Shown one piece after another: positions 22,845-31,595 of a stretch of DNA of 64,000 bases. The notes below the pieces were generated by a model. The model saw nothing but the letters and a program-made list of their open reading frames with translations, did no database searches and was not told the DNA's origin. Where the stretch lies: the NCBI GenBank assembly GCA_022827945.1, contig JAJEIT010000006.1:62001-126000 (forward strand). The letters are read 5' to 3'. The position numbers and the translations under genes are program-made. The first letter of the stretch is position 1, and the number at the start of each line of letters is the position of its first letter. Origin of the DNA: Dehalococcoidia bacterium. GTDB lineage: Bacteria; Chloroflexota; Dehalococcoidia; Tepidiformales; Tepidiformaceae.

Positions 22845-25552
22845 CCGACGCGCCAGCCAGCACGCGGCTCGCCTCCGCCTACGAGCCGAGCACGGTGGAA
22901 GACCGCATCTACGCCTTCTGGGAGGAAGGCGAGTACTTCCGCGCGCGCGTGGTACCGGGCGAAGCGCCCTACAGCATCGTCATGCCGCCCCCGAACGTGA
23001 CGGGCGAGTTGCACCTCGGGCACGGGCTCGAGGATGCCCTCACGGACACCCTCGTGCGCTGGCACCGGATGCAGGGCGAGCCGACGCTGTGGCTCCCGGG
23101 CGAGGACCACGCCGGCATCGCCACGCAAAACGTGATGGAGCGCGAGCTGCAGAAGGAAGGGCTCAGCCGGCACGACCTGGGGCGAGAAGGTTTCGAGGCA
23201 CGCGTCTGGCAGTGGGTGCGGCAGCTCCGTCCGCGCATCTACGAGCAGCACCGCAAGCTGGGCGCGAGCGCCGACTGGAGCCGCGACACGTTCACGCTGG
23301 ACCCGCACATCGTGCGCGCGGTCCGCACGACCTTCGTGAACCTCTACAACGACGGGCTCATCTATCGCGGCCTGCGGATGATCAACTGGTGCCCGCGCTG
23401 CAGCACGGCGCTGAGCGACCTGGAAGTAGAGCACGAGGAAGAAGAGGCGCAGCTCTACTACGTGCGCTACCCGGTGGTGGGCGAGGGCGGGATGCCCCTG
23501 CCCGACGCCGTGACCGTCGCGACGGTGCGTCCGGAGACGATGGTGGCGGATACGGGCGTGGCCGTTCACCCCGAGGACGAGCGCTACGAAGACCGCATCG
23601 GGCGGACGGTGCTGCTGCCCATCATGGGGCGCGAGCTGCCGGTGGTGGCGGACGACTCGATCCAGCCCGAGTTCGGCACGGGCGGCCTGAAGGTGACGCC
23701 CGGACACGACCCGCTCGACTGGGACATCGGCCAGCGGCACGACCTCGACGTGATCGTCGCGATCGACGAGGACGGCCGCATGAACGACGAGGCCGGTCCC
23801 TACGAGGGGATGACCGTCGATGAGGCGCGGGCGGCGATCGTGCGCGACCTGGAGGATGGCGGGTTCCTCGAGAAGACGGAGCCGTACACGCACAGCGTGG
23901 GGCGCTGCGAACGCTGCGACTCGGTGATCGAGCCGCTGCCGAGCGAGCAGTGGTGGGTGGCGGTGAACAAGGAGTACGCACCGGGCGTCTCGCTGGCGAG
24001 CGCTGCGAGCGCGGCCATCCGGGACGAGCGCATCCGCATCGTGCCGGGGCGAATGGCGGCGACGTTCCTGAACTGGACGGACAACCTGCGCGACTGGTGC
24101 ATCAGCCGCCAGCTCTGGTGGGGACACCAGATTCCCGTGTGGTACTGCGACTGCGGGGAGATGACGGTCGCCGTCGACGACCCGGACGCGTGCACGTCCT
24201 GCGGAAGCACGGCGATCCGGCAGGAGGAGGACGTGCTCGACACGTGGTTCTCGTCGGCGCTGGCGCCGCACTCGGACCTTGGCTGGCCGGACGACACCGA
24301 GGACCTGCGCTACTTCTACCCGACGACCGACATGCAGATGGGCTACGACATCATGTTCTTCTGGTGCGCCAGGATGGTGATGTTCGGGCTCTACAACATG
24401 CGCGAGCACGCCCCCGATGGCGACATTCCCTTCCGCACCGTCATCTTCCACGGGCTCATCCGCGACGCCAACGGCGTGAAGATGACGAAGTCGCGGGGGA
24501 ACGTGGTGAATCCGCTGGTGGCGGCGGGGCAGTACGGGGCGGACGCGTTCCGATTCGCGCTCCTGACGATGGGCACGCTCGGGCAGGACATGAAGTACAC
24601 CGAGGAGCGCATGGTCGCGGCCCGGAACTTCGCCAACAAGCTGTGGAACACGACCCGCTATGTGCTGATGCAGCTCGAAGGGCGGCGCGTGAAGCGTCCC
24701 CATGCGGCCGACCGCGACACCCTCGCGCTGGAGGACCGCTGGCTGCTGTCGCGGCTGGAAGGGCTGGAGGGCGAGGTCGACTCGCTGCTGAAGGCGTACC
24801 AGGTGGGGGAGGCGGCGCGGCGCATTCACGACTTCCTCTGGAACGAGCTGGCGGACTGGTACGTGGAGATGAGCAAGGTGCGCCTGCGGGAGGGAGACGA
24901 GCGTCCGCTGGCGGTGCTCGCGCACGTGCTCGACCACGGCCTGCGGCTGCTGCACCCGATCATGCCGTTCGTCACGGAAGAGCTCTGGGGGAAGCTGCGG
25001 GACCACCTGGACGACGACCTTGCCCCTGCGCTGATCGTGGCGTGGTTCCCCAGGAGCGCGGGCGTCTGGCGTGACCCGGCGGCGGAGACAGCGATGGGGC
25101 ACGTGATCGACGTGAACCGTGCCATCCGCAACCTGCGCGCGGAGAAGGGCCTGGAGGCGGGCGCCCGACCGGCCGTGTACCTGCGCGCCAGCGGTCAGGC
25201 CGCGGCCCTCGGCGAGACGGCGCCGGCGACGGCGTTCACGTCGCGGGTCGAGCCGCAGGTGACGGCCGCGAACGCGGATCTGCCCGAGGGCGAGTACGCG
25301 TTCGCGCGCGTCGGCGATACGGAGGTGGCGCTGGCGCTGCCGGAGGTCGACCTGACGGCAGAGCGTGAGCGGCTCGAGGGCGAGCTGGCGGAGGCGGACG
25401 GGCAGATCACGCGGCTGGAGAAGCAGCTCGCGAACGAGCGCTTTCTGGAGCGCGCACCCGAGGCCGTTGTGCAGGGCGAACGCGACCGGTTGGCGCAGGC
25501 GCAGTCGCGGGCGGAGGGGCTGCGCGAGCGGATCGGGGCGCTGGGGAGCTAG
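22841..25552 (+). CDS. valS: Valyl-tRNA synthetase
   Basis: This 903-residue class Ia synthetase charges tRNA-Val. It has the HIGH-type motif HLGHG at 58-62 in PPPNVTGELHLGHG, the editing CP1 domain with TVRPETMVADTG, and a KMSKS-type motif KMTKS at 547-551. After these come an anticodon-binding helical domain and a C-terminal coiled coil (ERERLEGELAEADGQITRLE) characteristic of ValS. Length is normal for the bacterial enzyme. ATG at 22841 is confirmed by the conserved N-terminus YEPSTVEDRIYAFWEE. Its stop shares the tetranucleotide CTAG with the convergent HAD gene. Confidence 0.97.
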   Translation: MTDAPASTRLASAYEPSTVEDRIYAFWEEGEYFRARVVPGEAPYSIVMPPPNVTGELHLGHGLEDALTDTLVRWHRMQGEPTLWLPGEDHAGIATQNVMERELQKEGLSRHDLGREGFEARVWQWVRQLRPRIYEQHRKLGASADWSRDTFTLDPHIVRAVRTTFVNLYNDGLIYRGLRMINWCPRCSTALSDLEVEHEEEEAQLYYVRYPVVGEGGMPLPDAVTVATVRPETMVADTGVAVHPEDERYEDRIGRTVLLPIMGRELPVVADDSIQPEFGTGGLKVTPGHDPLDWDIGQRHDLDVIVAIDEDGRMNDEAGPYEGMTVDEARAAIVRDLEDGGFLEKTEPYTHSVGRCERCDSVIEPLPSEQWWVAVNKEYAPGVSLASAASAAIRDERIRIVPGRMAATFLNWTDNLRDWCISRQLWWGHQIPVWYCDCGEMTVAVDDPDACTSCGSTAIRQEEDVLDTWFSSALAPHSDLGWPDDTEDLRYFYPTTDMQMGYDIMFFWCARMVMFGLYNMREHAPDGDIPFRTVIFHGLIRDANGVKMTKSRGNVVNPLVAAGQYGADAFRFALLTMGTLGQDMKYTEERMVAARNFANKLWNTTRYVLMQLEGRRVKRPHAADRDTLALEDRWLLSRLEGLEGEVDSLLKAYQVGEAARRIHDFLWNELADWYVEMSKVRLREGDERPLAVLAHVLDHGLRLLHPIMPFVTEELWGKLRDHLDDDLAPALIVAWFPRSAGVWRDPAAETAMGHVIDVNRAIRNLRAEKGLEAGARPAVYLRASGQAAALGETAPATAFTSRVEPQVTAANADLPEGEYAFARVGDTEVALALPEVDLTAERERLEGELAEADGQITRLEKQLANERFLERAPEAVVQGERDRLAQAQSRAEGLRERIGALGS

Positions 25553-26220
25553 CCGAGCAGGATGTCGAGCACGGCCTGCGTGTCTCGCAGGTCGGGGAGG
25601 ACGAAGTCGGCACCGCTCTCACGGAGCGCGTCCTCGCCGTAGTTGCCCGTCGCGACCGCGAGGACGCGCGCGCCGACGGCGTGCCCGGCACTGACGTCGC
25701 GGGGCGTGTCCCCGATGACCACGGGGCTCGAAGCGGCGGGGGCGACACCGCCGATCCGCGCAAGCTCCTCGACCGCGGCGGCGAGAACCCGGTCGCGGTC
25801 GGAGGAGACGTCGCCAAAGCCGCCGCCCACGAAACGGTCCCAGAGGCCGTAGTGGCGCAGCTTGAGCTCGGCCCCGCGGGCAACGTTTCCAGTGGCGAGT
25901 CCAACCACGGCGTCGCCGTCCTTGAGCCCGTCGAGGAGATCGACGACGCCTCCGAGGACGCGGCCATCGTGCGTGCGGAGCGCCTCGGGGAGGCGGGCGA
26001 TGTAGGCCTCGGTCATGCGGTCGACATCGGCGGGGGTGGGGTCGACACCGGCGAGCCGGAGAGCGTCCTCGAAGATGCCGGTGTCGGTGCGACCGTCGAT
26101 CTGGACGCCGTCGAGGCCGGAAAGGCCGAATTCGTCGGAGAAGGCGTCGGCGATGGCGTCACGCCCCGCGCCGCCGCTCGCGATGAGGGTGCCGTCGATG
26201 TCGAAGAGGAGGAGGCGCAC
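25549..26220 (-). CDS. HAD-family phosphatase (phosphoglycolate-phosphatase-like)
   Basis: This 223-residue HAD hydrolase has motif I LLLFDIDGTLIASGGAG with both Asp residues, motif II GLATGN, a conserved Lys in the cap-to-core return (LKLRHYG) and motif III VIGDTPRDVSAG. A helical C1 cap lies between motifs I and II. Phosphoglycolate phosphatase and beta-phosphoglucomutase-like enzymes share this layout. GTG at 26220 is chosen because TACACT lies 7 bases upstream and the conserved N-terminus begins right there. It is convergent with valS and shares the CTAG stop. Confidence 0.87.
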   Translation of the reverse strand: MRLLLFDIDGTLIASGGAGRDAIADAFSDEFGLSGLDGVQIDGRTDTGIFEDALRLAGVDPTPADVDRMTEAYIARLPEALRTHDGRVLGGVVDLLDGLKDGDAVVGLATGNVARGAELKLRHYGLWDRFVGGGFGDVSSDRDRVLAAAVEELARIGGVAPAASSPVVIGDTPRDVSAGHAVGARVLAVATGNYGEDALRESGADFVLPDLRDTQAVLDILLG

Positions 26221-26227
26221 CGAAGGC

Positions 26228-26288
26228 AGTGTAGCCCGCGACACCCTCAGGGGCAGGTCGCAGGTTGGCGGGAGCGGTCTGGTACAGT
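26228..26288. promoter_or_regulatory. Divergent leaderless-type promoters (HAD and DinB genes)
   Basis: On the minus strand TACACT (26233-26228) lies 7 bases before the HAD GTG. On the plus strand TACAGT (26283-26288) lies 6 bases before the DinB ATG. Neither start has a Shine-Dalgarno sequence. Confidence 0.5.
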
Positions 26289-26294
26289 CGGGGC

Positions 26295-26861
26295 ATGGTC
26301 GCGGTGCCGGAGATACGGACGCTGGTCGAGCGGGCGGCTGCGCGGCGGCAGGTGCTGGAGGGGCTGATCGAGTCGGTGCCAGACGACTACTGGGAGCGGC
26401 AGGCCTCCGGGGACGCCTGGTCCGCGCTGGACCACCTGCGGCACGTCGCCACGGTCGACGCGATGCTGGTGGAGCTGGTGGAGGCGGCACAGGAGTCGGA
26501 CGAGGAGTTGTGGGCCGGGAAGACGAGCGACGAGGCGGAACTGGAAGCACGGCGGGTCGCGCTCATGGACAGGGTCCGGGAGCAGCCGGTCGAAACGCTG
26601 CTCGAAACGATGCGGGAGTCGCGGGCAGGGGCGGTCGAAGCGGTGCTTGGGATGTCAGTCGAAACGCTGGATCGGGAAGTGCGGGTGGCCGGGGTGCAGA
26701 CCGCGTGGGGCGAGCCCCAGGCGTTCCCCCTCCGATCCTACCTGGCGGTCTGGGCGGAGCACGACGGCGAGCACGAGGCGGCCATCCGGCAGGCGATCGA
26801 AACGCCCCCGGACGTGACGACGCTCACGCTGGCGGCTCGACGGGCGCGCGGGACCCGCTGA
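26295..26861 (+). CDS. DinB-fold protein
   Basis: This 188-residue DinB-like helical protein has WSALDHLRHVATVDAMLVELV with the first metal His and YLAVWAEHDGEHEAAIRQAI with the His pair of the third helix. Its architecture resembles that of the protein at 2549-3064, but the two are not closely similar. Members are metal-binding, often thiol-dependent, and mostly of unknown reaction. ATG at 26295 is fixed by a -10-like hexamer 6 bases upstream. Its 3' end overlaps the convergent EamA gene by 38 bases. Confidence 0.72.
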   Translation: MVAVPEIRTLVERAAARRQVLEGLIESVPDDYWERQASGDAWSALDHLRHVATVDAMLVELVEAAQESDEELWAGKTSDEAELEARRVALMDRVREQPVETLLETMRESRAGAVEAVLGMSVETLDREVRVAGVQTAWGEPQAFPLRSYLAVWAEHDGEHEAAIRQAIETPPDVTTLTLAARRARGTR

Positions 26862-27717
26862 GCCCGAGCGCGACCCCAGCCACGATGAGCGGTCCCCCGA
26901 TGAGGACGCCGATCGGCGGCGTCTCGCCCAGAACGGGGATGGCGTAGAGCGTCGCAAGGAGCGGTTCCCCGAGGATCGCGAGGCCGACGGTGACGACGCG
27001 CAGGTGTCCGAGCGCCCAGTTGATGGACGTGTGCCCGACGAGCTGGGGGATGAGCGCGAGCAGCACGATGAAGACCCAGGCATCGGCGGCAAACCCGCTG
27101 ATCGAGGGGCGCACGATCAGGACGGCGAGCCACAGCGTGACCGCGGCGGCGGTGTAGGCGACGGCGGAGTAGGGGAGGGCGCCGGTCTCGTGGCGGGTCC
27201 TGCGGCGGATGGTCTGGGAGACGGCGACGAAGAGGGCGGCGAGGAGGGCGAGCAGGTCGCCGATGAAGAACTCGATGCCGCGGGCGAGGTCGGTGGCGGC
27301 GATGCAGACGAGACCGGCGACGGCGACCGCGAGGCCGGCGTACTCGCGGGAGGAGGGGCGCTCGCGAAGGACCACATACGCGATGAGCGCGCCGAGGAGC
27401 GGCTGCAGGCCGACGATGACGACGCTGGAGGCGACAGAGGTGCGCTCAAGGGACGCGAACCAGCTCCAGAAGTGGCCGGCGAGGAACACGCCGGAGAGCG
27501 CCAGCAGCGGCAGGCTGGAGCGGGGCGGCAGGGCGAGCTTGCCGCGGGCGCGGGCGAAGGCAACGAACAGCAGGAGCAGTCCGGCAGCGAAGAGGAGGCG
27601 GTAGGCGGCGATCGTGAGGGCCGGGGCCTCGTCGGCGAGGCGTACGAAGATGGCGGCCCAGGAGATGCCAAGGACGCCGAGCAGGAGCACGGCCAGCGGT
27701 GTCCGGGAAACCGGCAC
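26824..27717 (-). CDS. EamA/DMT-superfamily transporter (RhaT/YdcZ-like)
   Basis: This protein of about 297 residues has ten predicted membrane helices in two EamA repeats, typical of drug/metabolite exporters: LAVLLLGVLGISWAAIFVRLADEAPAL opens the first and LLALLAALFVAVSQTIRRR the second. GTG at 27717 is preferred over GTG at 27726, because TAGCGT at 27730-27725 lies 7 bases before 27717 and overlaps the earlier codon. It is divergent from the NadD-like gene. The substrate is unknown; metabolite or amino-acid efflux is usual for the family. Confidence 0.85.
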   Translation of the reverse strand: MPVSRTPLAVLLLGVLGISWAAIFVRLADEAPALTIAAYRLLFAAGLLLLFVAFARARGKLALPPRSSLPLLALSGVFLAGHFWSWFASLERTSVASSVVIVGLQPLLGALIAYVVLRERPSSREYAGLAVAVAGLVCIAATDLARGIEFFIGDLLALLAALFVAVSQTIRRRTRHETGALPYSAVAYTAAAVTLWLAVLIVRPSISGFAADAWVFIVLLALIPQLVGHTSINWALGHLRVVTVGLAILGEPLLATLYAIPVLGETPPIGVLIGGPLIVAGVALGLSGSRAPVEPPA

Positions 27718-27724
27718 GGGCGCC

Positions 27725-27792
27725 ACGCTAGGGGGGCGGAGGGCGGGGAGGCAAGGCTGGCGGCGGGAGTACCGGTCGCGACGGCCTAGAAT
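27725..27792. promoter_or_regulatory. Divergent leaderless-type promoters (EamA and NadD-like genes)
   Basis: Minus-strand TAGCGT (27730-27725) sits 7 bases before GTG 27717. Plus-strand TAGAAT (27787-27792) sits 6 bases before ATG 27799. Confidence 0.5.
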
Positions 27793-27798
27793 CGCGGG

Positions 27799-28503
27799 AT
27801 GGCAGGACCGATCCGGGAGCGGCTGGCGGCTCTCGCGGGGCTGGAGACGCCCGAGGCGGCGCGGTTCGACTCGGACGCGGCTCTACGGGGCCGGTGGGCG
27901 GTGCTGCCGTCTGCCTTCAACCCGCCAACGCGGGCGCATTTGCGCCTGCTCGACCTCGCGGAGGGGGTGGATGGTGTCGCGGGGGGCGCCGCGCTCCTGA
28001 CGACACGGAACGTGGCGAAGGGCGTCGAGGGGGCATCGCTGGCGGACCGCATCGGGATGCTGCTGGCCGCGACCCCCTCGCGGCCGGGGTTGGCAGTGCT
28101 GGCGGCGAACCAGGCGCGCATCGTCGACCAGGCGGCGGCCTTGCGGTCGGCGTGGCCAGAGGCATCCTTCGACTTCGTGCTGGGGTACGACACGCTCATC
28201 CGGCTGTTCGATCCGGAGTACTACGAGGGGGCGATGGAAGCCGTGCTGGACCCGTTCTTCGAGCGCCACCGGGTAATCGTGGCGAACCGGGGACGCGTCA
28301 CGGCCCCGGGGGTAGACGCCTACGTCGCGGAGCAGGCGTCGCGGTACGCCGAGCGCATCGTGACGGTGGCGCTCGACACTGCGCACCGGCTGATGTCCTC
28401 AAGCGGCGTGCGGGCGCAGATCGAGGCGGGGGAGGCCAGCGACGGCCTTCCCGAAGGGGTCGCTGAGTACATCCGGGAGCACGGGCTCTACGAGGGGGCG
28501 TAG
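27799..28503 (+). CDS. NadD-like nicotinate-nucleotide adenylyltransferase family protein
   Basis: This 234-residue nucleotidyltransferase has VLPSAFNPPTRAHLRLLDLA, a variant of the GxFxPxHxGH motif, and a C-terminal SSSGVRAQI matching the ISSTxVR motif. Between them DFVLGYDTLIRLFDP resembles the DxLxxL segment of NMN/nicotinate-mononucleotide adenylyltransferases. An N-terminal extension of about 35 residues precedes the fold. NAD synthesis is a reasonable guess, but the altered first motif leaves open another nucleotide or phosphate-containing substrate. The start is set by the TAGAAT element. Confidence 0.72.
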   Translation: MAGPIRERLAALAGLETPEAARFDSDAALRGRWAVLPSAFNPPTRAHLRLLDLAEGVDGVAGGAALLTTRNVAKGVEGASLADRIGMLLAATPSRPGLAVLAANQARIVDQAAALRSAWPEASFDFVLGYDTLIRLFDPEYYEGAMEAVLDPFFERHRVIVANRGRVTAPGVDAYVAEQASRYAERIVTVALDTAHRLMSSSGVRAQIEAGEASDGLPEGVAEYIREHGLYEGA

Positions 28504-29810
28504 GCGGGGGAGGGGACTTGCTCCGGAGGACTTACCGGGCGGGCGAGGAGCACGACGAGGGCGGCCGCGAGGGTGATGGCGGCGGTCACCAGGAAAGCCG
28601 ATTCGTAACGGCCGGTGGCCTGTTCGAGCAGACCGACGAGGAGGGGGCCGGCGCCGCTGCTGACCTGGCTGGTGAAGGAGATCATGCCGAAGACGGCGCC
28701 GAAGGAGACGTAGCCGAATATCTCGCTCGTGAGCAGCGACTGCATCATGTAGATGTTCCCGATCGTGCAGCCGAAGGTGAAGGCGAAGAGGTAGTTGGTC
28801 GCGGCCGTGTCGATGTAGACCATGAGGAGCACGGACGCCGCCTGCCAGGTGAAGAGCGCGGCGGTGACGTGGCGTTTGCTGAGGTTGTCCGCGAACCCGC
28901 CAAGGATGAGGCGGGCGACGATGCTGCCGACGGCCCCGAGGCTGAGGGCGACCGAGGCGGCGGTGCGCGAGCCGGTGCGGTCCTCAAGGAAGGCGATCTC
29001 GTGGATGAGGAAGCCGGTCTGGGCGAGCAGGACGAGGACGAAGGCGACGGCGACCGCCCAGAAGGAGAGCGTGCGCATGGCCTGGGCGAGGGTCCAGCGG
29101 CGGGTCTGGACCTCCTCGCTGAGGGCGGCGGAGGGGGGAGGGCCGGCGGCGGGCACGGCCCCGTCGGGCGGGAGGCGCATCTGGCTCGGATCCCAGACGA
29201 GCACGAGGAAGATGACGGGCAGCCCGACGACGAGGGTGAAGGCGGCGATCACGGGCGTCGTGAGCTCGAGGCCGCCGGAGGCGATCAGCCAGGCGCCGAG
29301 GGGCGGCAGGATGACCCCGGCGGAGGAGACGCCCGTCGCGGAGATGCTCATGGCGCGGGCTCGGCGGCGGATGAACCAGCGCGCCATGATGACGTTCGTG
29401 GAGACGCCTCCGGCCATGCCGAAGGAGGCGGCCAGGACGACGTACACCGCGTACAGCTGCCAGAGCTCCTCGACGAAGCCGATGCAGCCGACCATGACGG
29501 CCGTGAGGACGACCCCGACGGTCAGGAACGGCATGGGGCCTCGCCGGTCGATGGAGGGACCCACGGCGGCGGCGGAGATGCCGGAGATGACGAAGTAGAG
29601 ACCGGTTGCGCCGCTGACGCTCGCGTTCGACCAGCCGTGGGCCTGCTGCAGGGGCTTCAGGAAGACCGCGAGGCCGTAGTAACCGACGCCGATGCCGCAG
29701 AGCATAACGAGGGCGACGCCGACGACGACGTACCAGCCGTAGTAATAGCGGGACGGGAGCAGACGCGCAGCCGGCGGGCGGCGGAGGGGAAGGCCGGGAG
29801 GGGCCGTCAC
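28488..29810 (-). CDS. MFS transporter, monocarboxylate/oxalate-formate type
   Basis: This 440-residue major-facilitator protein has twelve predicted helices. YYYGWYVVVGVALVMLCGIGVGYYG at the start is typical of the oxalate:formate/monocarboxylate antiporter group. The first cytoplasmic-loop motif is IDRRGPMPF, and a long central loop follows helix 6. GTG at 29810 overlaps the TGA of the upstream TPP-enzyme gene (GTGA), so the two are translationally coupled; uptake of a keto or carboxylic acid for that enzyme is plausible. Its 3' end overlaps the convergent NadD-like gene by 16 bases. Confidence 0.86.
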   Translation of the reverse strand: MTAPPGLPLRRPPAARLLPSRYYYGWYVVVGVALVMLCGIGVGYYGLAVFLKPLQQAHGWSNASVSGATGLYFVISGISAAAVGPSIDRRGPMPFLTVGVVLTAVMVGCIGFVEELWQLYAVYVVLAASFGMAGGVSTNVIMARWFIRRRARAMSISATGVSSAGVILPPLGAWLIASGGLELTTPVIAAFTLVVGLPVIFLVLVWDPSQMRLPPDGAVPAAGPPPSAALSEEVQTRRWTLAQAMRTLSFWAVAVAFVLVLLAQTGFLIHEIAFLEDRTGSRTAASVALSLGAVGSIVARLILGGFADNLSKRHVTAALFTWQAASVLLMVYIDTAATNYLFAFTFGCTIGNIYMMQSLLTSEIFGYVSFGAVFGMISFTSQVSSGAGPLLVGLLEQATGRYESAFLVTAAITLAAALVVLLARPVSPPEQVPSPAYAPS

Positions 29811-31537
29811 GCGGGCGCGCCGCCGTCCCCACGGCTGGTGACAATCTCGTCGAGGTCGTCGACCACCATCCGCTCGCGGCGGCCGGCGCGGTCGTAGGCG
29901 GTCACGGGGGCGACCGCGTCGTGGTCGATGACCACGTCGATGACGGTCGGGCGGGCGTTGCCGAGAGCATCCTCGATCGCGCCGCGGAGGCGGGCGGGGT
30001 CGGTCACGCGCACACCGTCGGCGCCGACGGCGCGAGCGACGGCGGAGAAGTCGACGTCGCCGAACTCGGCGAGCTCGTAGGCCTTGCTGTCGAAGCGGAA
30101 GTCGAGGATGTGCGTGTCGAAGGCGAGGGCGTGGTTGTTGAGGACCACGTAGACGACGTTGAGACCGTAGCGGACGGCGGTCTCGAGCTCGCCCAGGTGG
30201 TACCAGAAGCCACCGTCGCCGGTGAAGCAGACGACGGGCGTGTCGCCGACGGCGACCTTTACGCCCTGGGCGGCGGGCAGGGCCCAGCCGAGCGAGCCCT
30301 CGCAGCGGAAGAAGCGCTTGCCGGGCCGGCGCAGCTCGAAGAAGGCTCCGGACCAGGCGGCGGCGTAGCCCGTGTCCGCGACGACGACGGCATCGGGCGG
30401 GAGGGTCTCGGTCAGCTCCCGGCAGAGGCGCTCGGGGCGGATGGGGGCGTCGCCGGAGGCGAGGAGGGGCTCCTTGCCCTCCCACCAGTGGCGCACGATG
30501 CGCTGCACCTCGGCGACCCACTCGCCAGGGGGGCGAACGGTGTCGCCGGCGGCGGCCACGAGGGCGGAGAGCGCGACCTTCGCGTCGGCCGCGACGGCGA
30601 CCTTCGTGTTCGCGGGGAAGTTGCGGCCCAGCTCGGAGGGGTCGACGTTGATGTGGATGATGTCGGCCTCACGGCTGGGGAGAGTCCAACCGTTCGTGCT
30701 CTGGCTGCCGGTGCGCGTTCCGACGATGAGGGCGAGATCGGCGTTCGCGACGATCTCGTTGGCGGACTTGCGGGCGTAGGAGCCGAGCACGCCGACCGCG
30801 AGCGGATGGTTCTCGTTGATGGCGCCCTTGCCGGACAGCGAGGTTGCGACCGGGATGTTGAGCTTCTCGGCGAGCTCGATCAGCTCCGGCCAGGCGCCGG
30901 CACTCATCGCACCGCCGCCGGCGATGATGACCGGGCGCTCGGCCTGCAGGAGGAGGGCGAGCGCCTCGTCGATGCCCTCGGCGGGGGCCTCGGCGCGAAC
31001 CGACGGGAAGGTGGCGTAGCGGGGGTCGCCGGCGGGCTCCGGGAGGTCGGCCTCGCCGGCCTCCGCCTCGGCGGCGATAGCAAGGTGGACGGGGCGGGGG
31101 TCGCCGGTGGTGGCCTCGCGGAAGGCCTGGGGGATGAGATCGGCCAGCCGCTCGGTGCGGGTCACATCGGCGCTGAACTTGGTGACGCTCTCGAAGTGGG
31201 CGCGCACGTCCTGGTAGGCGTTCTTGTAGGCCTGTGCGCCCGAGCGGGCGCCCGTGAAGGCGATAACGGGGGTCGACGCCTGCCACGGTTCGGCGAGTCC
31301 GGCGGCAAGGTTGGTCGCGCCGGGTCCACCCTGGCTGATGACGATGCCGGGGCGGCCGGCGGCCTTCGCGTAGCCGTCCGCCATGTAGCCGGCGGCCTTC
31401 TCGCCGTGGGTGAGGACACGGCGGACGCCGGTCCCTTCGAGCATGACGAGGGAATCAAAGAGGTTGGTGGGGACGAGGAAGATGGCCTCGACGCCGTAGG
31501 CGAGCCAGCTCTTCGCGATGTACTCGGAGCCCTTCAT
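29807..31537 (-). CDS. Thiamine-pyrophosphate-dependent decarboxylase/lyase
   Basis: This 576-residue enzyme of the acetolactate synthase/benzoylformate decarboxylase superfamily has all three domains: the Pyr domain with catalytic Glu46 (LTHGEKAAGYMADGYAK, shown in parts), SQGGPGATNLAAGLAE and a middle domain. The PP domain carries the metal-binding motif GDGGFWYHLGEL through VVLNNHALAF. ATG at 31537 is chosen at the conserved GSEYIAKSW; an upstream ATG would add only a Gly/Arg-rich tail. Close relatives include oxalyl-CoA and sulfopyruvate-type decarboxylases, acetolactate synthase and IolD. The exact reaction is not readable, but the coupled transporter argues for a catabolic substrate. 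Confidence 0.86.
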   Translation of the reverse strand: MKGSEYIAKSWLAYGVEAIFLVPTNLFDSLVMLEGTGVRRVLTHGEKAAGYMADGYAKAAGRPGIVISQGGPGATNLAAGLAEPWQASTPVIAFTGARSGAQAYKNAYQDVRAHFESVTKFSADVTRTERLADLIPQAFREATTGDPRPVHLAIAAEAEAGEADLPEPAGDPRYATFPSVRAEAPAEGIDEALALLLQAERPVIIAGGGAMSAGAWPELIELAEKLNIPVATSLSGKGAINENHPLAVGVLGSYARKSANEIVANADLALIVGTRTGSQSTNGWTLPSREADIIHINVDPSELGRNFPANTKVAVAADAKVALSALVAAAGDTVRPPGEWVAEVQRIVRHWWEGKEPLLASGDAPIRPERLCRELTETLPPDAVVVADTGYAAAWSGAFFELRRPGKRFFRCEGSLGWALPAAQGVKVAVGDTPVVCFTGDGGFWYHLGELETAVRYGLNVVYVVLNNHALAFDTHILDFRFDSKAYELAEFGDVDFSAVARAVGADGVRVTDPARLRGAIEDALGNARPTVIDVVIDHDAVAPVTAYDRAGRRERMVVDDLDEIVTSRGDGGAPA

Positions 31538-31595
31538 GGCGATACCCCCGCGCGAGCCAGGCTCGCGCGGCAAGCCTACATCGTCTGGGCCTGCG